From contig ATWE01000008.1 of NCBI GenBank assembly GCA_000421085.1, positions 124,001-188,000 on the forward strand: a DNA stretch of 64,000 nucleotides, written 5' to 3'. The DNA is from Ensifer sp. USDA 6670. GTDB taxonomy: Bacteria; Pseudomonadota; Alphaproteobacteria; Rhizobiales; Rhizobiaceae. This document shows, piece by piece, positions 27,696 to 36,417 of this stretch (within the stretch, counting starts at the first letter, position 1; the number at the start of each line of letters is the position of its first letter). The position numbers were made by a program, and so were the translations under genes. A model generated the notes under the pieces. It searched no databases. It was not told the DNA's origin and saw only the letters and a program-made list of their open reading frames with translations.

Positions 27696-28838
27696 ATGGA
27701 TTTTCGCCTGTCGGAGGAGCAGGAGGCCATCCGCACGATGGCTCTCGATTTTGCGCGGGACGAGATCGCGCCCCACGCCGTCGACTGGGACCAGCAGAAG
27801 CATTTTCCGGTGGAGACTTTGCGCGCGGCGGCTGCGCTCGGAATGGCCGGCATCTATGTACGCGATGACGTCGGCGGAACGGGACTTACCCGCCTCGACG
27901 CGGCAATGATCATCGAGGCGCTCGCGACCGGCTGCCCCGCGGTCGCCTCCTTCGTTTCGATCCACAATATGTGCGCCGGCATGATCGACCGCTATGGCAC
28001 GGACGAGCAGCGCCGGCGTCTGCTTCCGCCGCTTCTCACGATGGACGTTCTGGCGAGCTACTGCCTGACGGAACCCGGCTCCGGCTCGGACGCGGCCGCG
28101 CTCAAGACAAAGGCGGTGCGCGAGGGTGACGCCTATCTGCTTGCCGGCCAGAAACAGTTCATTTCCGGCGCCGGCGAATCCGGCCTTTATATCGTCATGG
28201 CGCGCACGGGCGAGGAGGGGCCGAAGGGGATCTCTGCCTTTGTCGTCGAGAAGGACGCTCCGGGGCTTACCTTCGGCGCCAATGAGAAGAAGATGGGCTG
28301 GAATGCCCAGCCCACGCGCGCGGTGATGCTCGACAATGTTCGCGTTCCCGTCGAGAACCGCCTGGGGGCCGAGGGCGAGGGCTTCAGGATCGCCATGGCC
28401 GGCCTCGACGGCGGAAGGCTCAACATCGCCGCCGCCTCCCTCGGCGGCGCGCAATCCGCTTTCGACAAAGCGCTTGCCTATGTCCAGGAGCGCCGGGCCT
28501 TCGGGAAGGCGATCGGCGAATTCCAGGCGCTGCAATTCCGCCTCGCCGACATGGCGACGGATCTGGAAATCGCCCGGACCTTCCTCTGGCGGGCGGCCTG
28601 TGCCCTCGATGCGGCGGACCCGGAGGCGACGAAGCTCTGCGCCATGGCCAAACGTTTTGTCACAGATCGCTGCTTTGCTGTGGCCAATGACGCACTGCAA
28701 TTGCATGGCGGCTACGGCTATCTCGCCGACTACGGCGTCGAGAAGATTGTCCGGGACCTGAGGGTGCACCAGATACTCGAAGGTACCAACGAGATCATGC
28801 GGCTGATCGTGTCGCGTGCGATCATGGGACGGAAATAG
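27696..28838 (+). CDS. Acyl-CoA dehydrogenase, probably isobutyryl-CoA dehydrogenase
   Basis: FAD enzyme of 380 residues oxidising isobutyryl-CoA (valine pathway) or another short branched acyl-CoA. FAD/substrate motifs YCLTEPGSGSDAAALKTKA and ISGAGESGLYIVMARTG are near 125-175, ERRAFGKAIGEFQALQFRLADM near 270, and the catalytic Glu is in ILEGTNEI near 365. I chose the ATG at 27696 because AGGGAGG is 8 bases upstream; an ATG two codons earlier is too close. The next genes encode a hydroxyisobutyryl-CoA hydrolase and mmsB, which together give the valine route and support the isobutyryl assignment. Confidence 0.9.
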   Translation: MDFRLSEEQEAIRTMALDFARDEIAPHAVDWDQQKHFPVETLRAAAALGMAGIYVRDDVGGTGLTRLDAAMIIEALATGCPAVASFVSIHNMCAGMIDRYGTDEQRRRLLPPLLTMDVLASYCLTEPGSGSDAAALKTKAVREGDAYLLAGQKQFISGAGESGLYIVMARTGEEGPKGISAFVVEKDAPGLTFGANEKKMGWNAQPTRAVMLDNVRVPVENRLGAEGEGFRIAMAGLDGGRLNIAAASLGGAQSAFDKALAYVQERRAFGKAIGEFQALQFRLADMATDLEIARTFLWRAACALDAADPEATKLCAMAKRFVTDRCFAVANDALQLHGGYGYLADYGVEKIVRDLRVHQILEGTNEIMRLIVSRAIMGRK

Positions 28839-28850
28839 GAAGGATTTTCG

Positions 28851-29921
28851 ATGGAGATGCAGACCACGCTTGCGGAGGTCATCGTCGAGCGCCAGGGCGC
28901 GATCGGCAGGCTGCGGCTCAACCGTCCGCGCGCACTGAACAGCCTCAATCGCACGATGATCCGCGCGATCGCCGCGGCGCTGACCGAGTTTGAGCGCGAC
29001 CCGGAGATTGCCGCGGTGCTTGTCACGGGCGAGGGCGAACGGGGCCTCTGCGCCGGCGGCGACATCCGGATGATCTACGAAAGCGGGCGCGAACGGCCTG
29101 AGGAAGGTGCGCAGTTCTGGCGCGAGGAGTTCATCGTCAACAGCCGAATTTCGGCCTATTCCAAGCCCTATATCGCAATCATGGACGGGATCGTGATGGG
29201 CGGCGGCGTCGGCGTTTCTTCCCATGGCAGCCATCGGATCGTGACCGAGAGGACGCGCTTCGCCATGCCTGAAACGGGGATCGGCTATTTCACCGATGTC
29301 GGCGCGACCTGGCTCCTGCCGCGCGCGCCCGGCGAGTTCGGTACCTATCTCGGGCTGACGGGCCGCGATATCGGTGCGGCGGCGGTCGTCCATGCGCGGC
29401 TCGCCGACAGTTTCGTTCCCTCCGACAGGGTCGGCGAGCTCCTCGCCGCGCTCTTCTCGCTTTCCGCCTCGGCCACGGCCGATGACGTCTCGGCAGCGAT
29501 CCGCGCCGTTTCGAGCGAGCCCCCGGCATCGGCCCTGCTCGACCACCTGGCCGTCATCGACCGTTGCTTCGCCTTCGACACGATCGAGGAAGTTCTCGAC
29601 GCGTTGGAAAAGGACGGTTCGGATTTTGCCCGCGAGACGCTGCAATTGCTGAAAACCCGGTCGGCGATCAGTCTCAAGCTGACGCTCGCACTCTTAAGAG
29701 CCGGACGGGCCAGCGCCAGCCTCGACGAATGCCTCGAGCGGGAATATGCCGCGACCCTCGGCATGCTTTCCAATCCGGATTTCTACGAGGGTGTAAGGGC
29801 TGCGGTGATCGACAAGGACCGGAATCCGAAATGGTCGGTCGGGCTTTCGGAAACTACCCCCGAACTGCTCGCCCGTTTCGGGAGGAATGACGGCGCGCCG
29901 CTCTTCGCCGGGAAGGCATAA
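28851..29921 (+). CDS. 3-hydroxyisobutyryl-CoA hydrolase (enoyl-CoA hydratase/isomerase family)
   Basis: Crotonase-fold protein of 356 residues. The length and the motif MPETGIGYFTDVGATWLLPR, with the catalytic Glu and Asp, are those of 3-hydroxyisobutyryl-CoA hydrolase rather than a plain hydratase (about 260 residues). CAGGDIRMIYESG supplies the oxyanion hole. It should release 3-hydroxyisobutyrate from its CoA ester in valine degradation. It is 12 bases after the acyl-CoA dehydrogenase gene and 50 bases before mmsB. No separate enoyl-CoA hydratase for methacrylyl-CoA is in the window. Confidence 0.9.
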   Translation: MEMQTTLAEVIVERQGAIGRLRLNRPRALNSLNRTMIRAIAAALTEFERDPEIAAVLVTGEGERGLCAGGDIRMIYESGRERPEEGAQFWREEFIVNSRISAYSKPYIAIMDGIVMGGGVGVSSHGSHRIVTERTRFAMPETGIGYFTDVGATWLLPRAPGEFGTYLGLTGRDIGAAAVVHARLADSFVPSDRVGELLAALFSLSASATADDVSAAIRAVSSEPPASALLDHLAVIDRCFAFDTIEEVLDALEKDGSDFARETLQLLKTRSAISLKLTLALLRAGRASASLDECLEREYAATLGMLSNPDFYEGVRAAVIDKDRNPKWSVGLSETTPELLARFGRNDGAPLFAGKA

Positions 29922-29971
29922 GGCCGGCGCGGGCGGTTCGCGACAGGCTTCAGTTGAGGAGGAGAGGCAAG

Positions 29972-30868
29972 ATGACGAAGATCGCCTTTATCGGGCTTGG
30001 CAACATGGGCGGACCGATGGCCGCCAATCTGGTGAAGGCGGGCCACGCGGTAACCGGCTTCGACCTTTCGGAAGCCTCGCGCAATGCCGCCGCCAAGACG
30101 GGCGTCTCGGTCGCCGGCTCGATCGCCCAGGCAGTGCGAGAGATGGAATGCGTCGTCACCATGCTGCCGGCGAGCGCGCATGTCCTTTACGTGTGGGACG
30201 AACTGCTCGGCTTCGTCGATCCCGGCACGCTTCTGATCGACAGTTCGACAATCGATGTCGAAAGCGCGCGCAAGGTGCACGGCTTTGCCGAAAAGGCCGG
30301 CTGCCCTTCGCTCGACGCGCCGGTTTCCGGCGGCACGGCGGGGGCGGCGGCCGCTACGCTGACCTTCATGGTCGGAGGGAGCGAAGGTGCATTCTCGCGC
30401 GGCAAGCACCTGCTCGAAGCCATGGGCAAGAAGATCGTCCATTGCGGCGACGCCGGCGCCGGCCAGGCGGCGAAGATCTGCAACAACATGATCCTCGGCG
30501 TTTCCATGGCGGCGGTCTGCGAGGCCTTCGTGCTCGCCGAACGGCTAGGCCTCTCGCATCAGGCGCTCTTCGACGTGGCCTCTACTTCGTCGGGCCAGTG
30601 CTGGTCGCTGACGACCTATTGCCCGGTGCCCGGCCCGGTTCCGACCTCGCCTGCCAATGGCGGCTACAAACCGGGTTTCGCCGCGAGCCTCATGCTCAAG
30701 GACCTGAGGCTTTCGCAGCAGGCGGCCAGCGCCAGCGGCGCGGCGACGCCGATGGGTGCACAGGCGACGCAGCTTTACAGCCTCTTCGAGAAGCTCGGCC
30801 ACGGGGCAGAGGATTTCTCGGCGCTGATCCATCTGCTCAGGGGGAACGAGGAGGCGAAAGAGGGGTAG
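29972..30868 (+). CDS. mmsB: 3-hydroxyisobutyrate dehydrogenase
   Basis: NAD-dependent beta-hydroxyacid dehydrogenase of 298 residues converting 3-hydroxyisobutyrate to methylmalonate semialdehyde. It begins MTKIAFIGLGNMGGPMAANLVKAGH (Rossmann GxGxxG), has the substrate motif DAPVSGGTAGAAAATLTFMVGG, and the catalytic Lys in GAGQAAKICNNMILG. I chose the ATG at 29972 with GAGGAGGAGAGG upstream, not the TTG at 29954. Last gene of the valine block. A second family member, less similar, lies at 57362-58255. Confidence 0.94.
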   Translation: MTKIAFIGLGNMGGPMAANLVKAGHAVTGFDLSEASRNAAAKTGVSVAGSIAQAVREMECVVTMLPASAHVLYVWDELLGFVDPGTLLIDSSTIDVESARKVHGFAEKAGCPSLDAPVSGGTAGAAAATLTFMVGGSEGAFSRGKHLLEAMGKKIVHCGDAGAGQAAKICNNMILGVSMAAVCEAFVLAERLGLSHQALFDVASTSSGQCWSLTTYCPVPGPVPTSPANGGYKPGFAASLMLKDLRLSQQAASASGAATPMGAQATQLYSLFEKLGHGAEDFSALIHLLRGNEEAKEG

Positions 30869-30876
30869 GGGCTCCG

Positions 30877-31042
30877 CCCCCTCTGGCCTGCCGGCCATCT
30901 CCCCCACAAGGGGGGAGAATAGATGTGGCAGGCTCTCTGCATCGCTGATGCGTTCCGCTTGCAGAAGCTTATGGGGAAAGCGAAGGTCAAGCAGCTTGTT
31001 GTCTCCCCCCTTGTGGGGGAGATGGTCGGCAGGCCAGAGGGG
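30877..31042. repeat. Inverted pair of mosaic repeats
   Basis: A 42-base unit starting CCCCCTCTGGCCTGCCGGCC at 30877-30918 recurs in inverted form at 31002-31042, flanking about 83 bases. It lies between convergent mmsB and the SDR gene. A shorter related piece is at 51905-51968. Confidence 0.8.
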
Positions 31043-31054
31043 GTGCCGGCGTCC

Positions 31055-31804
31055 TCACATCTGCACGGTCATCCCGCCGTCGACGGTGAGCGTGATTCCG
31101 TTGACGAAGCTCGCGGCCGGCGAGGCGAGGAAGACGGCGGCGGGGGCGATCTCTTCCGGCCGCCCCCAGCGCTTCAGCGGAATGCGGATGTCAACGAAGG
31201 CTTTGAGCGCCGGGTCGGCTGCCAGATGCGCATTGGTCTCGGTTGCAAACCAGCCGGGCGCGATCGCATTGACGGTGAGATTGTCGGCGCCGAGTTCGAC
31301 CGCGAGCGAGCGTGTCAGTGCGGCGAGCCCGCCCTTCGCCGCCGTATAGGCGGGATCGCCGGCCCGCGCCGCCAAGGCGGCGATCGAGGTCACGAAGATC
31401 AGCCGCCCGGCCACGGAACGCCTGAGATAGGGAAGGGCGGTCTTTGCCACCGCGTAGGCCGCGGTCAGGTCGGTGTTCAACAGAGCCGCAAATTCGTGCG
31501 GTTCCATCGCTTCCGTCCCGCGGCGGTCGCGTTCGCCGACAGCGTGGATGAGAATGTCGAGCCCGCCGGTCTTTTCGACTGCGGCGGCGATAATCGCCGG
31601 GGCATCGCGGGTTATGTCGCCGGCCGCAATCCCGATCTCGATGCCGTCGCCTTGGAGCCGCTTGCGCGCCTCTTCAAGGCCTTGGCCGTTGCGGCCGTTG
31701 ATCACCGTCCAGGCGCCGGCCGCGGCAAGCGCCTTCGCCATCTCCAGTCCGAGGCCGCGTCCGCCGCCGGTAACCAGTGCCGTCTTGCCGCTGAGATCGA
31801 ACAT
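31055..31804 (-). CDS. Short-chain dehydrogenase/reductase
   Basis: Classical SDR of 249 residues, NAD(P)-dependent. The cofactor loop is TGGGRGLG (about 12-19), the catalytic Ser-Tyr-Lys are in FVTSIAAL and DPAYTAAKGG, and the C-terminus VNGITLTVDGGMTVQM is standard. The usual NNAG motif is HAVG here. Similarity in style to gluconate 5-dehydrogenases and 2-deoxygluconate dehydrogenases, together with the fructuronate/mannitol-type dehydrogenase gene upstream on the same strand, suggests sugar-acid oxidation, but the substrate is not known. Confidence 0.88.
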   Translation of the reverse strand: MFDLSGKTALVTGGGRGLGLEMAKALAAAGAWTVINGRNGQGLEEARKRLQGDGIEIGIAAGDITRDAPAIIAAAVEKTGGLDILIHAVGERDRRGTEAMEPHEFAALLNTDLTAAYAVAKTALPYLRRSVAGRLIFVTSIAALAARAGDPAYTAAKGGLAALTRSLAVELGADNLTVNAIAPGWFATETNAHLAADPALKAFVDIRIPLKRWGRPEEIAPAAVFLASPAASFVNGITLTVDGGMTVQM

Positions 31805-31827
31805 GGCCTTCCTTCCCCTGCCCCCAG

Positions 31828-31931
31828 AGCACTTCCAGCAAAAGTGTGTAACGGTTTTCCGTCCGGAAGTGCGTTAGATCAAACGGTTAGAGCATTTCAG
31901 TGTTTCCATGAAACAATGAAGTGCTCTAACG
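31828..31931. repeat. Rhizobial intergenic repeat
   Basis: Begins GAGCACTTCCAGCAAAAGTG, contains CGGTTTTCCGTCCGGAAGTG and ends AAGTGCTCTA. Such GAGCAYTTCC...TCCGTCCGGAA elements are common in Sinorhizobium and Rhizobium. Its right edge supplies the TAG stop of the neighbouring dehydrogenase gene. Confidence 0.75.
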
Positions 31932-33389
31932 TCGAAAATTTCGCAGCGTTGCCGCCGACCCGTTCCGGAGGAGCCCATCCAGCGCCTTGATCAGGGCGGC
32001 GCGGAACGGAGTGCTCGCCGGAAGGTCGGTGCCGAAGACGTCCGTCATCGTCAGGAAGGCATCGACGATGCGATCCGGCTCGTCAATTCCCTGCGCAAGC
32101 CCGGCAATCCGGGCAGCGTGCGGATCGCGCACGTCGATGGGACGGCCCGACTCGTCCAGGCCGCGCGCATAGCGCATCCAGGCGGCAACCCCGAGCGCCA
32201 GCCGGTCATAGCCGGCCCCGGCCTGCAGCCGATCACGGATCGAGCCGAGGAGGCGCTGCGGCAGCTTTTGCGAGCCGTCCATGGCGATCTGCCAGGTGCG
32301 GTGGCGAAGCGCCGGATTGCAAAAGCGCTGAAGGAGTTCGGCCCGATAGGCTGCAAGGTCGAAGCCGGGCAGCTCCGCAAGGGTAGGGCTCACCTCGTGG
32401 CGCATCAACCCTTCGACCAGCGCTTCCATGCCCGGAAGGGCCATGGCGTCCGCCACCGTCTCGGCACCGGCGAGATAGCCGAGATAGGCAAGGGTGGAAT
32501 GGCTGCCGTTCAGAAGCCGGAGCTTCATGAACTCGAAGGCGGAGACGTCCTGGACGAAGAGCGCTCCCGCCTCTTCCCAGGCCGGGCGGCCGAGCGGGAA
32601 ATCCTCCTCGATCACCCATTGCCGAAATGGTTCGGTCATGATCGGCCAGGCATCTTCGAGCCCCATTGCCGCGGCGACCGCGCTCCGGTCGCTGTCGGTG
32701 GTGGCCGGAACGATGCGATCCACCATGGTCGAAGGCGACGCGACATTGCGCACGACGGCGGCGAGGGCAGGATCGCGCACTTCCGCGAACTGCGTGACGA
32801 TGCGCTTCAGGACATGGCCGTTCCCCGGAAGATTATCGCAGGAGAGCAGCGTGAAGGGGGCGACACCGGCGCTGACGCGACGCGAAATCGCCTCGACGAT
32901 GAAGCCGATCGCCGATCGCGGCCGCGCGGGGTTTGCGAGATCGTGAATGATGTCCGGATGGCCTTCGTCGAGCGTGCCGGTTGCCGGGTTGTGGCAATAG
33001 CCCTTCTCGGTGATCGTCAGCGACACGATCCGTGTGGCGGGATCCGCCATGCGGCGAAGGACGGCTTCCGGGTCCTCCGGCGCGCAAAGGAGCTCGACGA
33101 CACTGCCGACCACGCTGAGATCTGAGCCCTCGCCGTCCTGGACGGCGAGGGTGTAGAGCCCGTCCTGCGGTTGAAGCGCGTCGCGCGTCTCCGGGCTGCG
33201 CAGCGAAACGCCGCAGATGCCCCAGGACGGATCCTCGGAGAGCAGCGCATCGGTGTACACGGCCTGGTGCGCGCGATGAAAGGCACCGATGCCGAGATGG
33301 ACGATGCCGACGGTAACTGCCCCGAGGTCGTAATCGGGCCTTTTGACGGTGCGCGGCAGGCGGTCGATCGTCTTTCTCGAAAGCCGCAT
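31926..33389 (-). CDS. Mannitol dehydrogenase family protein (fructuronate reductase/UxuB-like)
   Basis: Polyol or hexuronate dehydrogenase of 487 residues, the same length as UxuB. The Rossmann start VGIVHLGIGAFHRAHQAVYTDALL (about 30-55), the family motif SLTITEKGYCHNP, and the catalytic Lys region FEFMKLRLLNGSHSTLAYLGYLAG (Lys about 6 residues before LNGSHS) are all present. It probably interconverts mannonate and fructuronate, or mannitol and fructose. I prefer the ATG at 33389, whose first bases overlap the stop of a 45-codon ORF (TGATG); an ATG at 33401 in the same frame is possible. Its TAG stop lies at the edge of a mosaic repeat. Confidence 0.88.
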   Translation of the reverse strand: MRLSRKTIDRLPRTVKRPDYDLGAVTVGIVHLGIGAFHRAHQAVYTDALLSEDPSWGICGVSLRSPETRDALQPQDGLYTLAVQDGEGSDLSVVGSVVELLCAPEDPEAVLRRMADPATRIVSLTITEKGYCHNPATGTLDEGHPDIIHDLANPARPRSAIGFIVEAISRRVSAGVAPFTLLSCDNLPGNGHVLKRIVTQFAEVRDPALAAVVRNVASPSTMVDRIVPATTDSDRSAVAAAMGLEDAWPIMTEPFRQWVIEEDFPLGRPAWEEAGALFVQDVSAFEFMKLRLLNGSHSTLAYLGYLAGAETVADAMALPGMEALVEGLMRHEVSPTLAELPGFDLAAYRAELLQRFCNPALRHRTWQIAMDGSQKLPQRLLGSIRDRLQAGAGYDRLALGVAAWMRYARGLDESGRPIDVRDPHAARIAGLAQGIDEPDRIVDAFLTMTDVFGTDLPASTPFRAALIKALDGLLRNGSAATLRNFRR

Positions 33390-33526
33390 CAGAAGGCCCA
33401 TCCTTTTCCGGGTCCGGCTTGTCCGGTGCCTGCGACCGGCATCGCGTTCGAGGGCTGCAATGTTGCGCCTCGCGCCGTGAATCGCGTGGCAATCACCGTC
33501 ACGTATTCGGGGTGTCTGGCATCCAC
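33389..33526 (-). CDS. Small ORF coupled to the UxuB-like gene
   Basis: A 45-residue ORF, GTG start, beginning MDARHPEYVTVIATRF and ending GKGWAF. AGGGAGG lies 8-9 bases upstream of the GTG, a better ribosome site than that of the dehydrogenase itself, and its TGA overlaps the dehydrogenase ATG (TGATG). This suggests a leader ORF that couples translation. I do not recognise the peptide; it could also be the residue of a truncated gene. Confidence 0.4.
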   Translation of the reverse strand: MDARHPEYVTVIATRFTARGATLQPSNAMPVAGTGQAGPGKGWAF

Positions 33527-33558
33527 GCGGCTTCCTCCCTGCGTCATTTTGGCTGCGA

Positions 33559-33574
33559 AACTGGTATATCAGCC
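33559..33574. promoter_or_regulatory. Candidate GntR/UxuR-type operator
   Basis: AACTGGTATATCAGCC resembles the TTGGTATACCAA operators of FCD-type hexuronate regulators. It is 33 bases upstream of the small ORF and the UxuB-like gene. From 33575 to 33864 nothing else was recognised. Confidence 0.45.
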
Positions 33575-33864
33575 GCCGGAGGCGCGTCAACCGAGGGCAC
33601 TTGCTGCCTATCCGGGCATAGGCTCGGTCATCGGCACGGTCAGGCTGCAGACCGGCGTGCCGCCGCTGCAGCGGTCACTCAAATGCCACAAAACTGGGGA
33701 GGCTCACGCAGGATCGAGCACGATCTTCGCCGCCCGCCCCGGCGCAACCGCGCCGTTGTCTTCACCGCAGCCCGAGAGGCTGTGCTTTCGGGACGGGCAT
33801 CACCCTCAAGGACCTGCATGAGAAGGTTCGCCGCGACCAAAGCCGAAAAGCGAGGTTCACTGCG

Positions 33865-34929
33865 ATGCATTCCATCCGAGACCATCTTCCCGTCTCCATC
33901 ATCATAGCGAATTACAATTATGCGCGGTTCCTGAGCCGCGCGATCGACAGCGCCCTCAACCAGGCCCACGCGCAGGTCGAGGTCATCGTCGTCGACGATG
34001 CGTCGACCGACGGGTCGGCGGAGGTGATCGCGTCCTATGGCGGGCGGATCAAGGCCTGCCTGCGGGAGGAAAATGGCGGCCACGCAGCCGCATTCAACAC
34101 CGGCTTTGCGGCAAGTCGTGGGGCGGTCGTTCTCTTCCTCGACGCCGACGACTATCTCTACCCGGCCGCCGTTTCCGAATTGCTTTCCCATTGGAGCGGC
34201 GACACGGCCCAGATGCAGTTCCGGCTGCATCTGGTGGACGAGGACCTGCGCGTCAAGGACATCTTCCCGCCTCTGGAGATCCCGTTCGACTCCGGTGACG
34301 TAACGCCGCAACTGGCGCGCCGCGCACGATACCAGACGACGGTGACCAGCGGACTGGCTTTTGCACGCCCGGTTCTCGACGTCATCATGCCGGTTCCGGA
34401 AGCCGAGTTCCGGCAGGGTGCCGACGGCTACCTTGTCACGCTTGCACCGCTCTACGGGAAGGTGACGTCGCTCGAAGCCTGCCTCGGCGCCTACCGGATG
34501 CACGGCGGCAATCATTCGGTCTTCGCCGAAAAACTCGGGCAGAGGGCGCGCTGGAGGGTGGAGCATGATTTTCACCGGCTGCATGCCCTCAACGAACAGG
34601 CGGCCGATGTCGGTCTAACGGTTTCGCCGAAAGCGAACCTGCGCGACCCGGTGCATCTGGAGGAGCGTCTTGCATCGCTCTGCGTGGACGGCGGACGCCA
34701 TCCCGTGGCTGCGGATTCGAGGCTCGGCCTCGCCGCTCACGGTGCCGTCGCCAGCATGCAGATGAACGCCTCTTTACGCCGTCGTGCCATGCTGGCAGCC
34801 TGGTTCGTCTCCGTCGGGCTGCTGCCGCGGCGCATGGCGCAGGCTGTCCTTTCATGGAAGCTCGTCGCTTCATCAAGGCCGGCTTTCCTGACCCGGATTT
34901 CGAGAACCATTCGCCACGCGATGGGATAG
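33865..34929 (+). CDS. Family 2 glycosyltransferase
   Basis: GT-A fold transferase of 354 residues. The N-terminus VSIIIANYNYARFLSRAIDSALNQ and VIVVDDASTDGS are the GT2 nucleotide-sugar site, and FLDADDYLYP (near 95) is the metal-binding DxD region. There is no obvious membrane anchor, though the last 80 residues are hydrophobic in patches. It stands alone, without other polysaccharide genes, between a dehydrogenase on the other strand and a HAD phosphatase, so its sugar and acceptor cannot be told. Possible surface polysaccharide or protein glycosylation. Confidence 0.88.
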   Translation: MHSIRDHLPVSIIIANYNYARFLSRAIDSALNQAHAQVEVIVVDDASTDGSAEVIASYGGRIKACLREENGGHAAAFNTGFAASRGAVVLFLDADDYLYPAAVSELLSHWSGDTAQMQFRLHLVDEDLRVKDIFPPLEIPFDSGDVTPQLARRARYQTTVTSGLAFARPVLDVIMPVPEAEFRQGADGYLVTLAPLYGKVTSLEACLGAYRMHGGNHSVFAEKLGQRARWRVEHDFHRLHALNEQAADVGLTVSPKANLRDPVHLEERLASLCVDGGRHPVAADSRLGLAAHGAVASMQMNASLRRRAMLAAWFVSVGLLPRRMAQAVLSWKLVASSRPAFLTRISRTIRHAMG

Positions 34930-35040
34930 TTGCACTTGCACGGGGGACGCGATCGAGGTTCACCAAGGAAAAGTAGAAAGGCTGTCTGTTCGGCTGCCAA
35001 ACTTGACCCATATTTCCGCAGGTGACGGCGCCATGGGCCG

Positions 35041-35058
35041 CCCGTCCGATCGGACGGG
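35041..35058. repeat. Perfect 18-bp palindrome upstream of the HAD gene
   Basis: CCCGTCCGATCGGACGGG, 26 bases before the HAD phosphatase ATG. It could be an operator or an mRNA hairpin in the 5' leader. Confidence 0.5.
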
Positions 35059-35084
35059 CGAAGGCCATTACCGGGAGAAAGAGC

Positions 35085-35759
35085 ATGCGCATCGAACCCG
35101 TCTTCCTGTTCGACCTGGACGGCACACTCGTCGACAGCGTCTATCAGCACGTGCTTGCCTGGAAGGAAGCCCTCGACGCGGAAGGGATCGACCTTTCGGT
35201 CTGGCGCATCCATCGCAAGATCGGCATGAGCGGCGGGCTCTTTACCGACCAGCTCCTGCGGGAAACCAATATGGAAATCAGCGGTGAAAGGGTTGCGCGA
35301 TTGCGTCAGCGCCACGCCGAGGCCTACAGGCGGCAGGCGGACAGCATAAGACCATTGCCCGGCGCGCGCGAGCTTCTAACGTGGCTCACCGATGCGAAGA
35401 TCTCCTATGCGATCGCCACGAGTGGCCGGATGGAGACCGCCGCCGTCAATCTCGCCGCTCTCGGCGTCGATCCGGCCGTCGTACCGGTCGTGACGCGAGA
35501 CCTCGTCAAATATGCCAAGCCAGATCCGGATCTCTTTCTCGCCGCCGCCGAACAGCTCGGCGCCCCGATCGAGACGGCAGTGGTGGTCGGCGACAGTATC
35601 TGGGACATGCTGGCGGCGGTGCGCTGCCGTGCTTTGGCCATCGGCTTGCTGAGCGGAGGCTACGGACATGAGGAACTGCGGCAAGCCGGTGCCTACCGCA
35701 TTTTCGACGACCCGGCCGACATGCTGCACCATATCGACGAGGTCGGCGGGCGGCGGTGA
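35085..35759 (+). CDS. HAD-family phosphatase (phosphoglycolate phosphatase-like)
   Basis: Soluble hydrolase of 224 residues. Motif I FDLDGTLVDS (nucleophile Asp) is at the start, motif II is IATSGR, motif III Lys in YAKPDPDLF, and motif IV VVGDSIWDM. The helical cap after motif I (about 18-80) makes it subfamily I, like Gph or beta-phosphoglucomutase. I chose the ATG at 35085, with GGGAGAAAG upstream. The substrate is unknown; sugar phosphates are typical. Confidence 0.9.
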   Translation: MRIEPVFLFDLDGTLVDSVYQHVLAWKEALDAEGIDLSVWRIHRKIGMSGGLFTDQLLRETNMEISGERVARLRQRHAEAYRRQADSIRPLPGARELLTWLTDAKISYAIATSGRMETAAVNLAALGVDPAVVPVVTRDLVKYAKPDPDLFLAAAEQLGAPIETAVVVGDSIWDMLAAVRCRALAIGLLSGGYGHEELRQAGAYRIFDDPADMLHHIDEVGGRR

Positions 35760-35777
35760 GGGGAATAACCGCCCCGC

Positions 35778-35963
35778 TCAGTGCTTCGTTTCGTCGCTCA
35801 GGGCTTCTTCGTGGTACCAGCAGCCATCGACGGCGGCGCACACGTCCGACGGTGTGAGATCCAGTTTGCGCTGGGCTTCGGAACGCCGTTCCTCGGCCTT
35901 CCGCGACACAGCGGCCGGAAACTTCAGGATCGTCGCAGACTTGCCGTAAAGACTTGTGGCCAT
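35778..35963 (-). CDS. DUF2735-like small protein
   Basis: Protein of 61 residues starting MATSLYGKSATILKFPAAVS. Small proteins with this MxTS...I.xFP start (DUF2735, from memory) are found beside glnII in rhizobia. The ATG at 35963 follows CGGGAGA; the in-frame start at 36023 is less convincing. Divergent from glnII across 566 bases, so it may share nitrogen control. Its function is unknown. Confidence 0.65.
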   Translation of the reverse strand: MATSLYGKSATILKFPAAVSRKAEERRSEAQRKLDLTPSDVCAAVDGCWYHEEALSDETKH

Positions 35964-36417
35964 GCTCTGGTCTCCCGTGAGTTCTGGGGAGAAACATAGT
36001 GCAACCGGGCGGGATTTGCACATGATTTACGCGAACTGCCGAAATTTCGTTCAATTCCGTGCCGGAATTGCGAGCATTCTCTGACGCATTTACTGATGCA
36101 ACGGCCGCGACTGCGATTTTTTAGGCAGCGACGCCTGCCTGGTAATATTTGGGCAGAGATTTTCGGCCTGCGGACGCCCAAGGGAAGGTGCGGCAGAAGC
36201 GGCTGGAGGCACCTTTGCGGAAGCGGGGACGCCGCGGTATCGCTTTGAATTGAGATATATTTTTCTACTCGGCCCGGTTCCGATCCGAGGAGTGATGCGG
36301 AGCCTTGCGCGTCCCCGCCGCCGATCCTTTCCGGCTGCGTCCGCGGGGCGCGTCCTCGCACCCGCGCCGCGCCGCGGGTGCCGTCTGCCGAAAAAAGAGT
36401 CTCTCCAGCTGCCCAAC

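Noticed and set aside
27534..29645. Minus-strand 703-codon ORF
   Set aside because: Antisense shadow of the regulator end, acyl-CoA dehydrogenase and hydrolase genes.
33575..33864. Possible gene between the UxuB-like and glycosyltransferase genes
   Set aside because: Open frames here lack ribosome sites and family features.
35985..36060. Sigma-54-like GGCACGGAATTGAA and GTGCAA/TTGCAC dyad before the DUF2735-like gene
   Set aside because: The -12 GC is missing and the half-sites point outward, unlike NtrC sites; too weak to call.
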